Assembly (NCBI GenBank): GCA_963575745.1
Contig: CAUYUJ010018541.1
Coordinates: 173,501 to 201,731 of the forward strand
Source of the DNA: Prorocentrum cordatum
Taxonomy: Eukaryota; Sar; Dinophyceae; Prorocentrales; Prorocentraceae
Length of the DNA: 28,231 nucleotides
Reading direction: 5' to 3'
The notes under the pieces were generated by a model that saw only the letters and a list, made by a program, of their open reading frames with translations, searched no databases and was not told the origin of the DNA. Both the position numbers and the translations under genes were made by a program. Positions 9,481-19,997 of the stretch are shown piece by piece. Every line of letters begins with the position of its first letter. The first letter of the stretch is position 1.

Positions 9481-10090
9481 GAACCAGGATGCTGTCGATG
9501 CCGATCTTGGTCGTGATCCAGGCTGGCCGTCGCCGATTCGGGAGGAGGTTCTACGAACTGACGACCGAAATGGACGATTAGCAAAATCAGCACTCACGTT
9601 TTTGTGCTCAGTCTTGGTCATTGTTCTCGTTTTCTATCTCTCAAGGATGGGATTTGAGATCCAGCTCAGAATGGGTTTTAACGACTCAGTCTTGGTGTGC
9701 GGGATGCTCAGACTGCGCCCTGCACTGTCCCAAGAGCAGCCGGCCCCTCCCCCCACGCAGTCCCGAGCAGCCCGCGGCAGGCCAGTCGCAGCTCTTGCTC
9801 GTCGGACTCCCTCGTCGTCCCCCACGTCGAGGGATCTGCGGCCGACCTGGAGCACCGCAGAACCCGACTCGGCTGGACCAGAGGGGGCTTTCCTCGGTCC
9901 CCCCCCGCCGCCGCTCCCGCGCGGCGACCGCGGCCCCTCCCCCTGTGGGACGGCCCCCCGCCCGAGCGGGTCGGCCCGAGGCTGGGGCTACTCCGACGGC
10001 GCTCCCGGGCATCCCCCGAGATGGCGCTCTTCCAGTCCGTGGCCCCGTGGCTCGCAGTGGCACGCAAGCCGCGCTGCTGCTTTCCAGATT
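9481..10090. other. Unassigned GC-rich stretch left of a TCC array
   Basis: 9580-9700 contains two CTCAGTCTTGG copies (9607 and 9688), an imperfect local direct repeat. From 9700 the sequence becomes very GC-rich with C-runs. Long frames in all six directions are due to composition, and no codon-level signal favours one. Confidence 0.35.
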
Positions 10091-10095
10091 GCCCC

Positions 10096-10262
10096 CCGCC
10101 CCCTCCTCCTCCTCCTCCTCCTCCTGCTCCTCCTCCTCCTCCTCATTTTCCTTTTCCTTCTCCTCCTCCTCCTCCTTTTCCTTCTCCTCCTCCTCCTCCT
10201 CCTCCTCCTCCTCCTCCTCCTTCTCCTCCTCCTCCTCCTCCTCCTCCTCCTCCTCCTCCCCC
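10096..10262. repeat. (TCC)n array with TTC interruptions
   Basis: Tandem CCT/TCC on the plus strand, interrupted by TTTTCCTT-type steps near 10144-10183. The homopurine complement makes this triplex-prone. Frames through it read as poly-Pro, poly-Ser, poly-Leu or poly-Arg and are not genes. Confidence 0.95.
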
Positions 10263-10264
10263 TG

Positions 10265-11160
10265 GGCCGACCTTCTCGGTAAAGCCAGGCTCCCGCCTGG
10301 CCCCCACGGCTTCGGGCCCCTTCCCCGGGGATCCCTTCTCGGTCGCCCCCGGGGCTCGCGATGGGGCCTGCCGCGACGGACAGCGGCAGGTCGTCGAAGG
10401 TCTTGGGCTCCTTGGGGGAGGGGTTGCAGCAGGGGCTTCCGGGCGCCCGGCTTGTTCTCGAGCTCGGCTGTGGGCGCGCGTCCTTTTGGGTGCCTCTCGT
10501 TGACGGAGCCGGGGGCGGCAAAGAGGGGGGTGATTCGGGGCTCAAGAGACGGGGGTCAACGCAAAGGGGGTCAGCCAGAGCGCTGGATCTTCCAGGATCC
10601 TGCAGGGCCAGGGGCGCATTGATCCGGGTTTGGGTGCAGGATCCTGTAGGATCGTGCAGGATCCTGCAAAGCCTGACTGGCCCGGGTCCGGATTGACCCG
10701 GGTCAGCAGATCCCTATGAAGGGTGTGTGTGGATGTCATGGCAGGGGCCCTGATGTCGCCCCAGATCTTGTGGCGTCTCGTCTCGTTTCAATGCGTCCCC
10801 TGGCCCCCCCGCCCCCCGTGGGCCGCCCACGTGCCTCGGGCCATGATTTGCGCGCCCGCCTCTTGGACTCCCTCCTCTTGGACGTCCCCGACGGAGGTAG
10901 GGGCCATGGCCTCGCTGGCCTGGGGAAGGAGCGCCTCCTCGGGGTCAACCTCGGGGTGGCGCGCGCTCTGCTGGCTTCCGCTGTTTCTGCCGTGGCCCGC
11001 AGGGCGCGCGCGTCGGCCTGCCGACAAGCGCTTGGGCTGCGCTGGGGTGTTCTGAGGTTGCGGGCGCGGCGTCTCGAAAGCAGATGCGCTCCGTGTCTTG
11101 CCAGGACCTCAGCAGTCTCGCGAACCCTGTGACGAGAGCTTCGTCTGCATGTTAACTTCC
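10265..11160. other. Unassigned GC-rich stretch right of the TCC array
   Basis: Very GC-rich sequence with several overlapping frames (for example 10361-10696, 10716-11132), none recognised. It contains the AGGATCCTGCAG-type cluster listed separately. No RNA gene seen. Confidence 0.35.
10588..10675. repeat. Cluster of CAGGATCCTGCA-type palindromic motifs
   Basis: CAGGATCCTG occurs at about 10593, 10638 and 10658, with a variant TAGGATCGTG at 10647. GATCCGGGT and GACCCGGGTC follow downstream to 10700. Each core is itself a 10-bp palindrome. The function is unknown. Confidence 0.7.
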
Positions 11161-11165
11161 TCTTG

Positions 11166-11270
11166 AGGTGTCATCGGTGGAGTTCAGCGATCGGAGGAGC
11201 CTCGCTGTATCCTGCCTTTTCAGGTGTCGTCAGTTCAGCTCAGCGATTGGAGGAGCCTCGCTGTGGCCTC
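11166..11270 (+). repeat. 56-bp tandem duplication
   Basis: Copy 1 starts at 11166 and copy 2 at 11222, both with AGGTGTC, then TTCAG, AGCGAT and GGAGGAGCCTCGCTGT. There are two units, with the second slightly truncated and diverged. Confidence 0.8.
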
Positions 11271-11640
11271 GGACGTGAGAGATGGAGCATAGCTGGGGGC
11301 AGCGGGTGTGGGGGTGGCATCGGTGGTGGCAGTTTCTCTAAACGCTTCGCGTGCGCTCACCAGCCCATCCAGTGACCAGTGTCTCCCTCCTTTTGTGTCT
11401 CGTATCATGCTCTACGGCCCTGCCTGATGGGAGCTGGTGTCGCCTGGGCGCGTGCTGCCGGATCCGATGTGCTCGGGCGAACTGCCGCGTCCTCCGATGT
11501 GGTACATGTCATCTTCTTTGATGCGTTGCGGACGGGGGTGCGCAATGTCCATCGCCAACTTCGTAAGCTCTTGGAAGGGCCAGCGGAGTGTGGTCCTAAA
11601 AAGGTGGACATTCGACCTCCCCTCCCTTGTAGCTGCCAAC
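11271..11640. other. Unassigned stretch, no recognised feature
   Basis: Mixed-complexity GC-rich sequence. Open frames on both strands here are short or extend into the GGA array. Nothing recognised. Confidence 0.35.
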
Positions 11641-11647
11641 TGCGCAA

Positions 11648-11810
11648 CTGGAAGGAGGAAGGGGAGGAGGACGGAGAGGAGGAGGAGGAGGACGAGGAGG
11701 AGGAGGAGGAGGAGGAAGAGAAGGAGGAGGAGGAGGAAGAGGAGGGAGAAGAGGAGGAGGAGGAGGAGGAGGAGGAGGGAGAAGAGGAGGAGGAGGAGGA
11801 GGAGGAGTAA
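11648..11810. repeat. (GGA)n array
   Basis: Purine-only plus strand, mainly GGA/GAG with GAA variants. Predicted poly-Glu and poly-Arg frames are artefacts. Confidence 0.95.
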
Positions 11811-11899
11811 AAGGATAAATATGGAGGAAGGAAGAGAGGGAAGGGGGCGATGGGTTAGAAGGACGAGGAGGATTTAGGAGCAGGAGATAGAGGATCGTT

Positions 11900-12157
11900 T
11901 AGGATGGTGGTCATGACGATGATGATGACAATGACGATGACGATGACAATGCTGCTGCTGATGATGATAATGATGATGATGAGGAGAATGATGATGCTGT
12001 TGACGCTGATGTTGATGTTGAGGCTGTTGTTGTTGCTGTGGCTGTTGTTGCTGGTGTTGTTGCTGCTGTTGTTACTGTTGTGTTGATATTGCAGCTGTTG
12101 TTATTGTGGTTGTGGTTATCGTTGTTTTTGTTGTCGTGGTTGTCGTGGTTGTCGTCG

Positions 12158-12204
<47 letters not shown>

Positions 12205-12266
12205 AAGGTGGTTGCCGATTTTGATGATGATGATGATGATACTGCTGCTGCTGATGATGATGATGC

Positions 12267-12316
<50 letters not shown>

Positions 12317-12545
12317 GCGACGATGATGACGATTGTGCTGTTGCTGTCATTGTTGTTGTTGCTGCTGCTGTTGACGATGATGGTGATGCTGATGCTACTG
12401 AGGACGACGATATTGGTGGCGACGATGATGACGATGACGATGCTGACGATGATGTTGGTGATGCTGATGTTGATAATGATGATGATGACGAGTGCCGAGG
12501 AGATGGATGAGAAGGCGGATCAGGATGATGATGATGAGGAGGAGG
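11900..12545. repeat. Mixed trinucleotide mosaic (GAT, GAC, GCT, GTT)
   Basis: Sub-blocks follow one another without spacers: GAT/GAC with ATG (11906-12000), GTT/GCT (12000-12110), GTT/GTC (12110-12204, with about 16 uninterrupted GTT units at 12157-12204), GAT with GCT (12219-12265), a long GAT run (about 12268-12315), then a diverged GAT/GAC/GCT tail. Adjacent motifs differ by single bases. Long Met/Leu, Val and Asp frames are repeat translations. Confidence 0.95.
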
Positions 12546-12957
12546 AAGGGACATCAGCAGTATTTGTCTTCACCGCCCTTCTGAATTACAGCGTGCCCAT
12601 CCGCTGTCACGCCTGTCTAGCCCTCTTTGCTTTCCCTTTTGTTGTTGTCCACGTGGCCGAAGCAGCCTGGGCGTTGCGATCGCTCGGTTCTCATCGTGAC
12701 GCTCTCTGTCCACGGGGTTTCAGTCAAACATGAATCAGAAAGGAAACGCCCAAAAACCTGAAGCTTCAACCCCGGGAAGAAGTTCGAATTTTTTGGTCGT
12801 GTCCTGACGTACCTCTGGGTTCTCCCGCCTCGAGATGCCCTCCAGCAACTGCGCCTCGCCGGGAGCGTTCCAGGGTTGCCCGGCTCGTCCCGAACGGCCG
12901 CCGGAGACCCAAAGTATGGCCTTACCCCCCCCCAGTCGGGCCGCGACGCAGCTCCCG
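12546..12957. other. Unassigned stretch between trinucleotide arrays
   Basis: Non-repetitive sequence covered by the right end of a very long minus-strand frame (12617-14830). That frame owes its length to the 92-bp repeat further right. No domain recognised. Confidence 0.35.
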
Positions 12958-13055
12958 GGTGAGGAGGAGGAGGAGGACCAGAGTAAACCCAGGAGGAGGA
13001 GGAGGAGGGGAGGAGGAGGAGGAGGAGGAGGAGGAGGAGGAGGAGGATCAGAGTA
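12958..13055. repeat. (GGA)n array
   Basis: GGA/GAG tandem on the plus strand. GGATCAGAGTAAACCCA-like wording occurs after two GGA runs (12978 and 13047), so the short AGAGTAAACCCA flank is itself duplicated. A similar GACCAGAGTAGACCCA flank ends the GGA block at 17132-17148. Confidence 0.9.
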
Positions 13056-13374
13056 AACCCAAGATGTATCACCGATACGGCAATCCAGTCGGGCCGCTGA
13101 AGAAGGAGCCTTTTTCGTTGGGGAGGAGCTCGGTGCTCCTGAATTGTTTGCAGTTTGTCGCAGGTTTCCCTCAGGTTGTCGATGGGAAACCGAGGTTTAC
13201 CTTGTGGAAAAAATGGGCCTCGAAAACCTATTGAAGCTACGTCAAGGCCCTCGCTTCGGGCACGAGTGCGCGGCGACATCCGCGTTTCAAGCATGAGCGA
13301 GTGTGTGGCGGCATCCAGGTTTTGCGCTGAGGAAAAACAAGTGGCACGCGTGCCATGGCTCTTGTACAGAAAGG

Positions 13375-14660
13375 AAGGGGAAGAGGCGGAGGGGGCGCGC
13401 TGGCTGGTGGATGGGGTGATGGACGGGCACTCGGGATGGGGGGGCGGTGCCGTGCCGAAATAAAGGGGTCGGGGCGGAGGGGGCGCGTTGGCTGGTGGGT
13501 GGGGTGATGCAGAGGGGGCGGTCGGGATGGGGGGGCCGGTGCCGTGCCGAAATAAAGGGTCAGGGCGGAAGGGGCGGAGCAGCGCCGAAACAAAAGGGTC
13601 GGGGCGAAAAGGGCGTGCTGGCTGGCGGTTGGGGGGGTGCGGATGGGGCGCGGGCGGCAGAGGGCCTATAGTAAGGGGTCGGGGCGGGGCGGGGTGCCGT
13701 GCCGAAATAAAGGGGTCGGGGCGGAGGTGGCGCTCTTGCTGGTGGGTGGGGGATACAGAAGAGGCGCGCGGGATGCGGGTGGCTGGTGCCGTGCCGAAAG
13801 AAAGGGGCCGGGACGGGGGCATGGCGGGTTGGGGATGCAGAGGGGGCGCGCGGGATGGGAGGGGGGGCGGTGCCGTGCCGGAAAAAGAGGGGTTGGGACG
13901 GAGGGAGCGCGCTGGCTGTCGTGTGGGGTGATGCAGGGGCGCGCGCGGGATGGCGGGGGCGGTGCCGTGCCGAAATGAAGGGGTCGGGGCGGAGGGGGCG
14001 CGCTGGCTGATGGGTGGGGTGATGTGGAGGGGGCGTGCGGGATGGGATGGGCGCGGTGCCGTGCCGAAATGAAATGGTCGGGGTGGAGGGGGAGCTCGCG
14101 CGCTGGCTAGTGGGTGGGAGGGTGCGGAAGATGCGCGCGGGATGTGAGGTGGGCGGTGCCGTGTCGAAATAAAGGGGTCGCGGCGGAGGGGGCGCGCTGG
14201 CTGGTGGATGGGGTGATGGAGGTGGCGCTCGGGAGGGGGGAGGCGGTGTCGTGCCGAAATAAAGGGGTCGGGGCGGAGGGGGCGCTCTGGCTGGTGGGTG
14301 GGGGGATGCGGCGGGGGCGCGTGGGATGGGAGGTGGGCGGTGCCGTGCCGAAATGAAGGGGTCGGGGCGGAGGGGGCGCGCTGGCTGATGGATGGGGTGA
14401 TGGAGGTGGCGCTCGGGATTGGGGAGGCGGTGCCGTGCCGAAATAAAGGGGTCGGGGCGGAGGGGCGCGCTGGCTGGTGGGCGTGGTGATGCATAGGGGG
14501 CGTTCGGGATGGGGGGGGCGGTGCTGTGCCGAGGGGTCGGGGCGGAGGGGGCGCGCTGGCTAGTGGATGGGAGGGTCGGAGCAGAGGGAGCGCGCTGGCT
14601 GGTGGTGGGGATGATGCGGAGGTGGAGCACGGGATGGGGGGGCTGTGCCGTGCGTAAATA
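13375..14660. repeat. GC-rich 92-bp minisatellite, about 13-14 units
   Basis: GGTGCCGTGCCGAAAT-type anchors recur near 13446, 13538, 13693, 13785, 13869, 13961, 14055, 14155, 14245, 14339, 14428, 14519 and 14643, mostly 84-100 bp apart with a mode around 92. Each unit then has AAAGGGGTCGGGGCGGAGGG, GCGCGCTGGCTGGTGG, GTGGGGTGATG and a G-rich run. The 737-codon minus frame 12617-14830 and the 356-codon minus frame 13560-14630 are Pro/Arg/His-rich readings of this array (motif PRPLYFGTAPP). Because the period is not a multiple of three, the peptide repeat drifts between frames, so I do not call a protein. Confidence 0.95.
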
Positions 14661-14749
14661 GAGTGGTCGGAGCTCCAGACACCCTGTGCAAGAGAATTTG
14701 GTTCCTTATGACAGCGTTTCGACTCTACACCCTCCCGTCCCAAGTCTCC

Positions 14750-15210
14750 CCTTTCGGCAGTCCTTGCGGGGATTTCTTGTTCAATGCGCGGGCGAAGCGC
14801 CCCCTTCCAAGACAGGTTCCATGGGCCCACAGTTCAGACGTGAGATTCGTTTTTCGGACTGGAGTGGTCCTCCATCCTTTGAGCTTCAAGGAATCCGAAG
14901 AGGTTGAAGTTCAACCGTTGAACACACAGTTGATCGAAGTGTCTGGCGACAGCCCCGCTTCCAGAAGGAGCCACCCTCCATCCGTGTAACCTCCTGTTGG
15001 TTTCGAGACTTTTGGCCATGAAGTCGAAGGAAGACTGAGGCGAGAGCCCCATTTCGAAAAGGAGCCGCCCTGCATTTGTGTAACCGTTCCATCTGTGTAG
15101 CCGTGTAGCCGGATTCATGTAAGCCGAGGAAGTCTCAGGCGAGAGGCCCATCTTCAAAATCATCCGCCTTCCGTCCGAGTATCAGTTGGATGTGTGGACT
15201 GAGCCTTGCG
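14750..15210. repeat. Degenerate 95-100 bp repeat field, left part
   Basis: Units share AGGCGAGAGCCCCATTTCGA, AAAGGAGCCGCCCT and CATCTGTGTAACC-like blocks, with clear copies near 14945, 15037 and 15136 and a weaker one near 14786. The same wording recurs at 15640-15830 and across 17240-18730, so one repeat family underlies the whole 14.7-18.7 kb interval. Confidence 0.7.
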
Positions 15211-15249
15211 CGACTCCAATTAAGGGAAAGCTTTCTATTGCACTGGCGC

Positions 15250-15373
15250 CGTGCTTGGCATTGCTTGGCATTGCCTGGCAGTGCCTGGCATTGCTTGGCA
15301 TTGCTCTTCAGTGCTTGGCATTGCCTGTCTTTGGTTGGCATTGCTTGGTATTGCTTGACATTGCTTGGAGAGG
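15250..15373 (+). repeat. Decamer minisatellite TTGGCATTGC
   Basis: About a dozen units of TTGGCATTGC with variants (CTGGCAGTGC, TTGGTATTGC, TTGACATTGC, CTTCAGTGC) on the plus strand. Most units keep the 10-bp register. The array is inserted within the 95-100 bp repeat field. Confidence 0.95.
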
Positions 15374-15394
15374 CACAGTAATAATACTAGGCAC

Positions 15395-15592
15395 TGGGGG
15401 CGGGGAGCCTGGGGAACCCGGGGTATCTGGGGAACCCAGGGAACCTGGGGAACCTGGGGAACCCGAGGAACCCGAGAAATCCAGGGAACCTCCGAGCAGC
15501 GTGCAACGTAATAGTCGTAGGCGCCGAGGGCGAGGAACCTGGGGAACCCGGGGAACCTCCGAGCAACGGGCAACGTAAGAATCCGAGGTACC
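15395..15592 (+). repeat. Nonamer array GGGGAACCY plus a duplicated 3' flank
   Basis: GGGGAACCC/T units run 15395-15490, then again 15532-15562. The segment GGGAACCTCCGAGCA followed by GCAACGTAA occurs after both runs (about 15484-15512 and 15554-15580), so a compound unit was duplicated. In one plus frame this reads as Gly-Glu-Pro triplets and mimics a collagen-like repeat. The frame is short and unsupported, so no gene is called. Confidence 0.9.
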
Positions 15593-15629
15593 ATTTTTGT
15601 AACAAAGTAAGAACCCCTAAAGCAAGCCT

Positions 15630-15840
15630 AATTAGCGAACGGATGTGCGCGATGCTCAGGCGAGAGTTCAACTTTGAAAAGGAGCAGCTCCTCATCTGTG
15701 TAACAGTGTTTTTTTCAAGACGAATGTGCGCGGCACCAATGCGAGATCCCTATATTGAGAAGGACCCCTTCCATCTGTGTGAATGTTTGACGTTTCGAGC
15801 TTCAAGCTCGTAATCGGGGAGGAAGCCTTATGCGAAACGC
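15630..15840. repeat. Degenerate 80-100 bp repeat field, middle part
   Basis: GAACGGATGTGCGCGATGCT (15636) and GACGAATGTGCGCGGCACC (15720) begin two units. These continue with AGGCGAGAGTT / TGCGAGATCCC, TTGAAAAGGAGC / TTGAGAAGGACC and CATCTGTGT, matching units at 17.6-18.7 kb. Confidence 0.75.
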
Positions 15841-15894
15841 TCAGCCCGCCCTAACGACACGTCTGGTGGCGCAATAAGGAGGAGGGAACATCCA

Positions 15895-15997
15895 AGAAAG
15901 ATGAATGATGGATGGCTGATGATGAGGCTGATGATGATGCTTATGATGATGATGCTGATGCTGATGATGCTGATGATGATGATGCTGATGCTGATGC

Positions 15998-16029
<32 letters not shown>

Positions 16030-16140
16030 GTGATGATGCTGATGCTGCTGCTGATGCTGATGATGATGATGATGATGCTGCTGATGATGATGATGATGAT
16101 GATGCTGTTGATGATGATGCTGATGATGATGCTGATCATG
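15895..16140. repeat. (GAT)n/(GCT)n mixed array
   Basis: ATGATG runs with regular GCTGAT insertions on the plus strand. Open frames read as poly-Met/Leu and poly-Asp/Ala on the plus strand and as Ile/Ser or His/Gln on the minus strand. Confidence 0.95.
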
Positions 16141-17125
16141 AGGAGGAGGAAGAGGATGAGGAGGAGGGGGAGAAACATGTGAGGGAGGAGGAGGAGGTGG
16201 AGAGGTTTGTTCTCCTACTCCTCGAATGAAGGAGTATGATGAGGAGGACGGGGTCGGGTCGAACGCCGTGGGGGCTGAGGTACTAGGTTTCAGGGGTGAG
16301 GGAGGAGCAACCGTGAGGATGTGGAAATAAGGAGCAGCAATGATGAAACGGAATCGCGAGGAACGAAGGGCGAGGATGAGGACGACAGGAGGAGGAGGAG
16401 GAGGAGGAGGAGGAGGAGGAGGAGGAGGAGGAGGAGGAGGAGGATGAGCGAGGAAGAGGAGGGTGAGCTCAGTGATGATGAGGAGGAAACGGAAGAGGAG
16501 GAAGCGGAATACTAGCGAGGGTGATGACGAAGACGATGCTGATGGTGATGATGATGAGGAGAAGGAGCATGAGGAGGAGGAGGAGAAGGAGGAGGATGCT
16601 GAGGAGGAGGAGGAGGAGGAAGGAGGAGGATGCGATGAGGAGGAGGAGGAGGAGGAGGAGGAGGAGGAGGAGGAGGAGGAGGAGGGAGGGGAGGAGGAAC
16701 AGGCGGAGGATGATGAGGAGGAACGAGAACGAGGAAAGGAGGAACCAGGCGACGCGAGGAGGAGGAGGGAGGAGGAGGAGGAGGAGGAGGGGGAGGAGGA
16801 GCGATGAGGAGGCTGAGCGATGCGGCGGAGGAGGAGGAGGAATAGGAGGAGGAGGAGGAGGAGGAATATGAGGAAGAGGAGGAGGAGGATGAGGAGGAGG
16901 AGGAGGATGATGATGATGATGATGAGGAGGAGGAGGAGGAGGAGGAGGAGAGGGAGGAAGAGGATGAGCGAGGAACAAACACATCGGGGAGCGAGGAGGA
17001 GCGTTGAGGAGGAGGAGGACGGGGGAGGAGGTGGAGGAGGAGGAGGCGGAGGAGAGGGTGGACGAAGCGGAGGAGGAGGACGAGGAGGAGGAGGAGGAGG
17101 TGCAGGAGGAGCAGGATAACAAGGT
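16141..17125. repeat. Long (GGA)n block with GAT and GCG interruptions
   Basis: Purine-rich plus strand, with the purest GGA runs at about 16387-16443, 16640-16690 and 17080-17100. Less repetitive stretches at 16205-16380 and 16690-16760 carry diverged GAG/GAA wording. The 450-, 307- and 262-codon minus frames over it are Pro/Ser/Leu-rich repeat readings. Confidence 0.95.
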
Positions 17126-17169
17126 GGAGGAGGACCAGAGTAGACCCAACATGCAATGCAGTGACGATG

Positions 17170-18770
17170 CCGCAGTACACCCGTCCGTCCCAAGACACCT
17201 CATTAGTCCCTGCATGTTGTCCTTCGAACTGCAAGACGCGCCCCCCTGGACTACCATCCCAATGTGGGCCTGCCAGTTTGGCGAGGGCCCCGTTTTGAAA
17301 GGGCACTGCTTTGCATCCTTCTGGCCCGCAGTCAGGGGTGCGAGACATCAAGACCATACCGTTCAGCGAGATGTCCAACGATACCCACCCTGCCGAAAAG
17401 AAGGGCCGACCCCAATCCGTGCAGGTGTGGCACACTTTGTCACATTTCTCGCCATGACCTTCGAGGGAGTCTCAAGCGAGAGCACCGTTTTGCAAACTGA
17501 CCACCCTGGATCCGTGTAGTCTACATTTTTTGAAGTTCGTGGCCTTTGAGTTTAGGGGCGTCTCAAGCAATATCCTCATTGTGAACATGAACCATGCTCC
17601 ACTCTTCTAGATGTTGCAAGCTGTTAAGGCGAATCTGCGCGGCGCTACGACGAGCGCCCACTGTTGAACACGATGAGTGGTCCATCCATGTAACGTACGA
17701 TCCTGTTCACTCATGTGAGTGATTCTAATGTGGGGCCCCAATTGCTTTAAACAGCCCTCTATCTTGGTATTTGTTGCGACCGTTTGAACATGCGCGCCTC
17801 GCTAAGACGATAATCGCATTTCCAAACGCCCCCTTCCATGTGTGAATCTGTTGCGAGCTTTCAAGACGAATGTGCGTGGCGCTAGGGCGACGGCGACGTG
17901 TTGAACACTATTTTCCCTATCTTTGAAGCAGCTGCAAACTTTCAAGACGAATGCGCGCGGCGCCCGGGCGAATGCCGAGTTTTGACAAGGAGCCTTTGTC
18001 TATCCTTGAATGTGTTGCATTTGTTATGACGGACGTGCGCTACTCTAATGCCGAGTCCAGTTGTAAAAACAGTCTTCCATCTTACGTAATTGTTGCAAGC
18101 GTAAGAATATGCAGGCGGCGCCAAGGCAAAAACCCCATTGTTCAAGCGAGATCCTTCCATCTGCGAAGCTGTTGCAACCTGTTCAGACGAACGTGCGCGG
18201 CGCCAGGGTGAGGGCGACATGTTGCGAACTACTCCATTGGCTTTTAACAGCTGTGCGCGGCGCTAAGGTGAGATATACATTTTGAGTAAAAGGAGCCGCT
18301 CTCCGTCCTTGGAGGTGTTGCTACATTTAGGACGAATGTGCGTGGCGCTACGGCGAAAGCCCGCTCTTGCAAGTGACTCCCCTCCATACATGAAGTCGTT
18401 GCACACTTTTAAACCGAATGTGCGCGAGAGCCACAATTTGAAAACCTCCCGCCCTTAATCTTTGGAGTTGTTGCTTGCTATTAAGGCGAATGGGTGCGTC
18501 GCTGTGGCGGGAGCCACTCGAAAGCCACCTCCCTCCATGTCTGAAGCTGTTACGTATTTGGATACGAGTGTGCGCGGCGCTAGGGCAAGAGCCAGATTGT
18601 GAAAACCATGGCCTTCTGTCCTCAAGTATATTGTTTCACCATGATGCGCATGTGCGCGGCGCTGATGCGAGAGATGCATTCTTAAAACGACCTTTGCTCT
18701 ATCCTTGAAGCTGTTGCCAGTTTCAAGCTGCAGGATCGTACCTGGGTGGAGAAATGCCGGGAGAAACGCC
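17170..18770. repeat. Degenerate repeat field of about 80 bp, right part
   Basis: GTGCGCGGCGCTAGGGCGA-type anchors recur near 17637, 17794, 17872, 17953, 18036, 18108, 18194, 18255, 18338, 18423, 18495, 18573 and 18653, typically 60-90 bp apart. Between anchors come a CCATTTTGAAAA-like segment, CCTTCCATCTGTG, AAGCTGTTGCAA and CTTTCAAGACGAAT. 17170-17530 is a weaker, more diverged part of the same family. No open frame survives more than one or two units. Confidence 0.8.
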
Positions 18771-18859
18771 CAACCCGCTCTCCCGACATTCCTTGAGTGC
18801 GACACGGATGGGGTTACCCATCGAAGGACGGAGAAGCGGGAACTGCGAGGTGGGGGAGC

Positions 18860-19440
<581 letters not shown>

Positions 19441-19644
19441 GGAGGGAGGCCGAAGGACCGGCGCAGCGTCGCGGCGCCTCCGAGGTCCACGGCGGCGGTG
19501 GGCCTGGCGCTGTGGCTCGCCTGGCCGCGGCGCGCTAAGGCCGCCTCGGGGCGCTCCGGGGCGGAGCGGCGCGCGCGCGCGCCTGCTTTTGGCTTCCCTG
19601 GGACGTCGTCGGGGCGGGGGGCTCCTGCAGCGCAGTCGCAGGGG
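19441..19644. other. GC-rich spacer between GGA and TCC arrays
   Basis: About 200 bp of CpG-rich unique sequence, including GCGCGCGCGCGCG at 19569-19581. It separates a purine array from a complementary pyrimidine array, so the two can pair as arms of a large hairpin with this as the loop. Confidence 0.6.
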
Positions 19645-19985
19645 GGCTCCTCCTTCTTCTCCTCTTCCCTCTTTTCCTCCTCTTTCTTCTCCTCATTCTT
19701 TTCCTCCTCCTTCTTTTCCTTCTCCTCCTCCTCCTCCTCCTCCTCTCCTCCTCCTCCTCCTCTTCCTGCTCCTCCTCTCCTCCTCCTCCTCCTCCTCTCC
19801 TCCTCCTCCTCCTCCTCCTCCTCCTCCTCCTCCTCCCCCTCCCCCTCCCCGTCCCCCTCCCCCGTCCCTCCTCCTCCTCCTTCTCCTCCTTCTCCTCCTC
19901 CTCCTCCCCTCCTCCTCCTCATCCTCCCCTTCCCCTCCCCCTCATCGTCCCTCCCGCCTCCCCCTCCCTCTCCCGCGTTTGGGGA
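19645..19985. repeat. (TCC)n block
   Basis: Pyrimidine-only plus strand, with TCTTTCC-type interruptions at the left and CCCTCCCC runs at 19835-19870. It is complementary in type to the GGA array ending at 19440. Confidence 0.95.
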
Positions 19986-19997
19986 TCTCTCTTTGTC

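Noticed and set aside
13375-14660. CRISPR array
   Set aside because: The units are contiguous tandem repeats without unique spacers of constant length, in a eukaryote-like context with no cas genes.
12617-14830. 737-codon minus-strand open frame, proline/arginine/histidine-rich
   Set aside because: Its length comes from the stop-poor GC-rich 92-bp repeat. The period is not a multiple of three, so the peptide motif drifts between frames. No domain is visible at either end.
15186-15578. Collagen-like Gly-X-Y protein
   Set aside because: The triplets come from a GGGGAACCY nonamer array. The frame starts in a decamer array and has no signal peptide or flanking domain.
15841-17193. 450-codon minus-strand frame with poly-Pro, poly-Ser and poly-Leu
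   Set aside because: It is a translation of GGA and GAT arrays on the opposite strand. The overlapping 307- and 262-codon frames are equally open.
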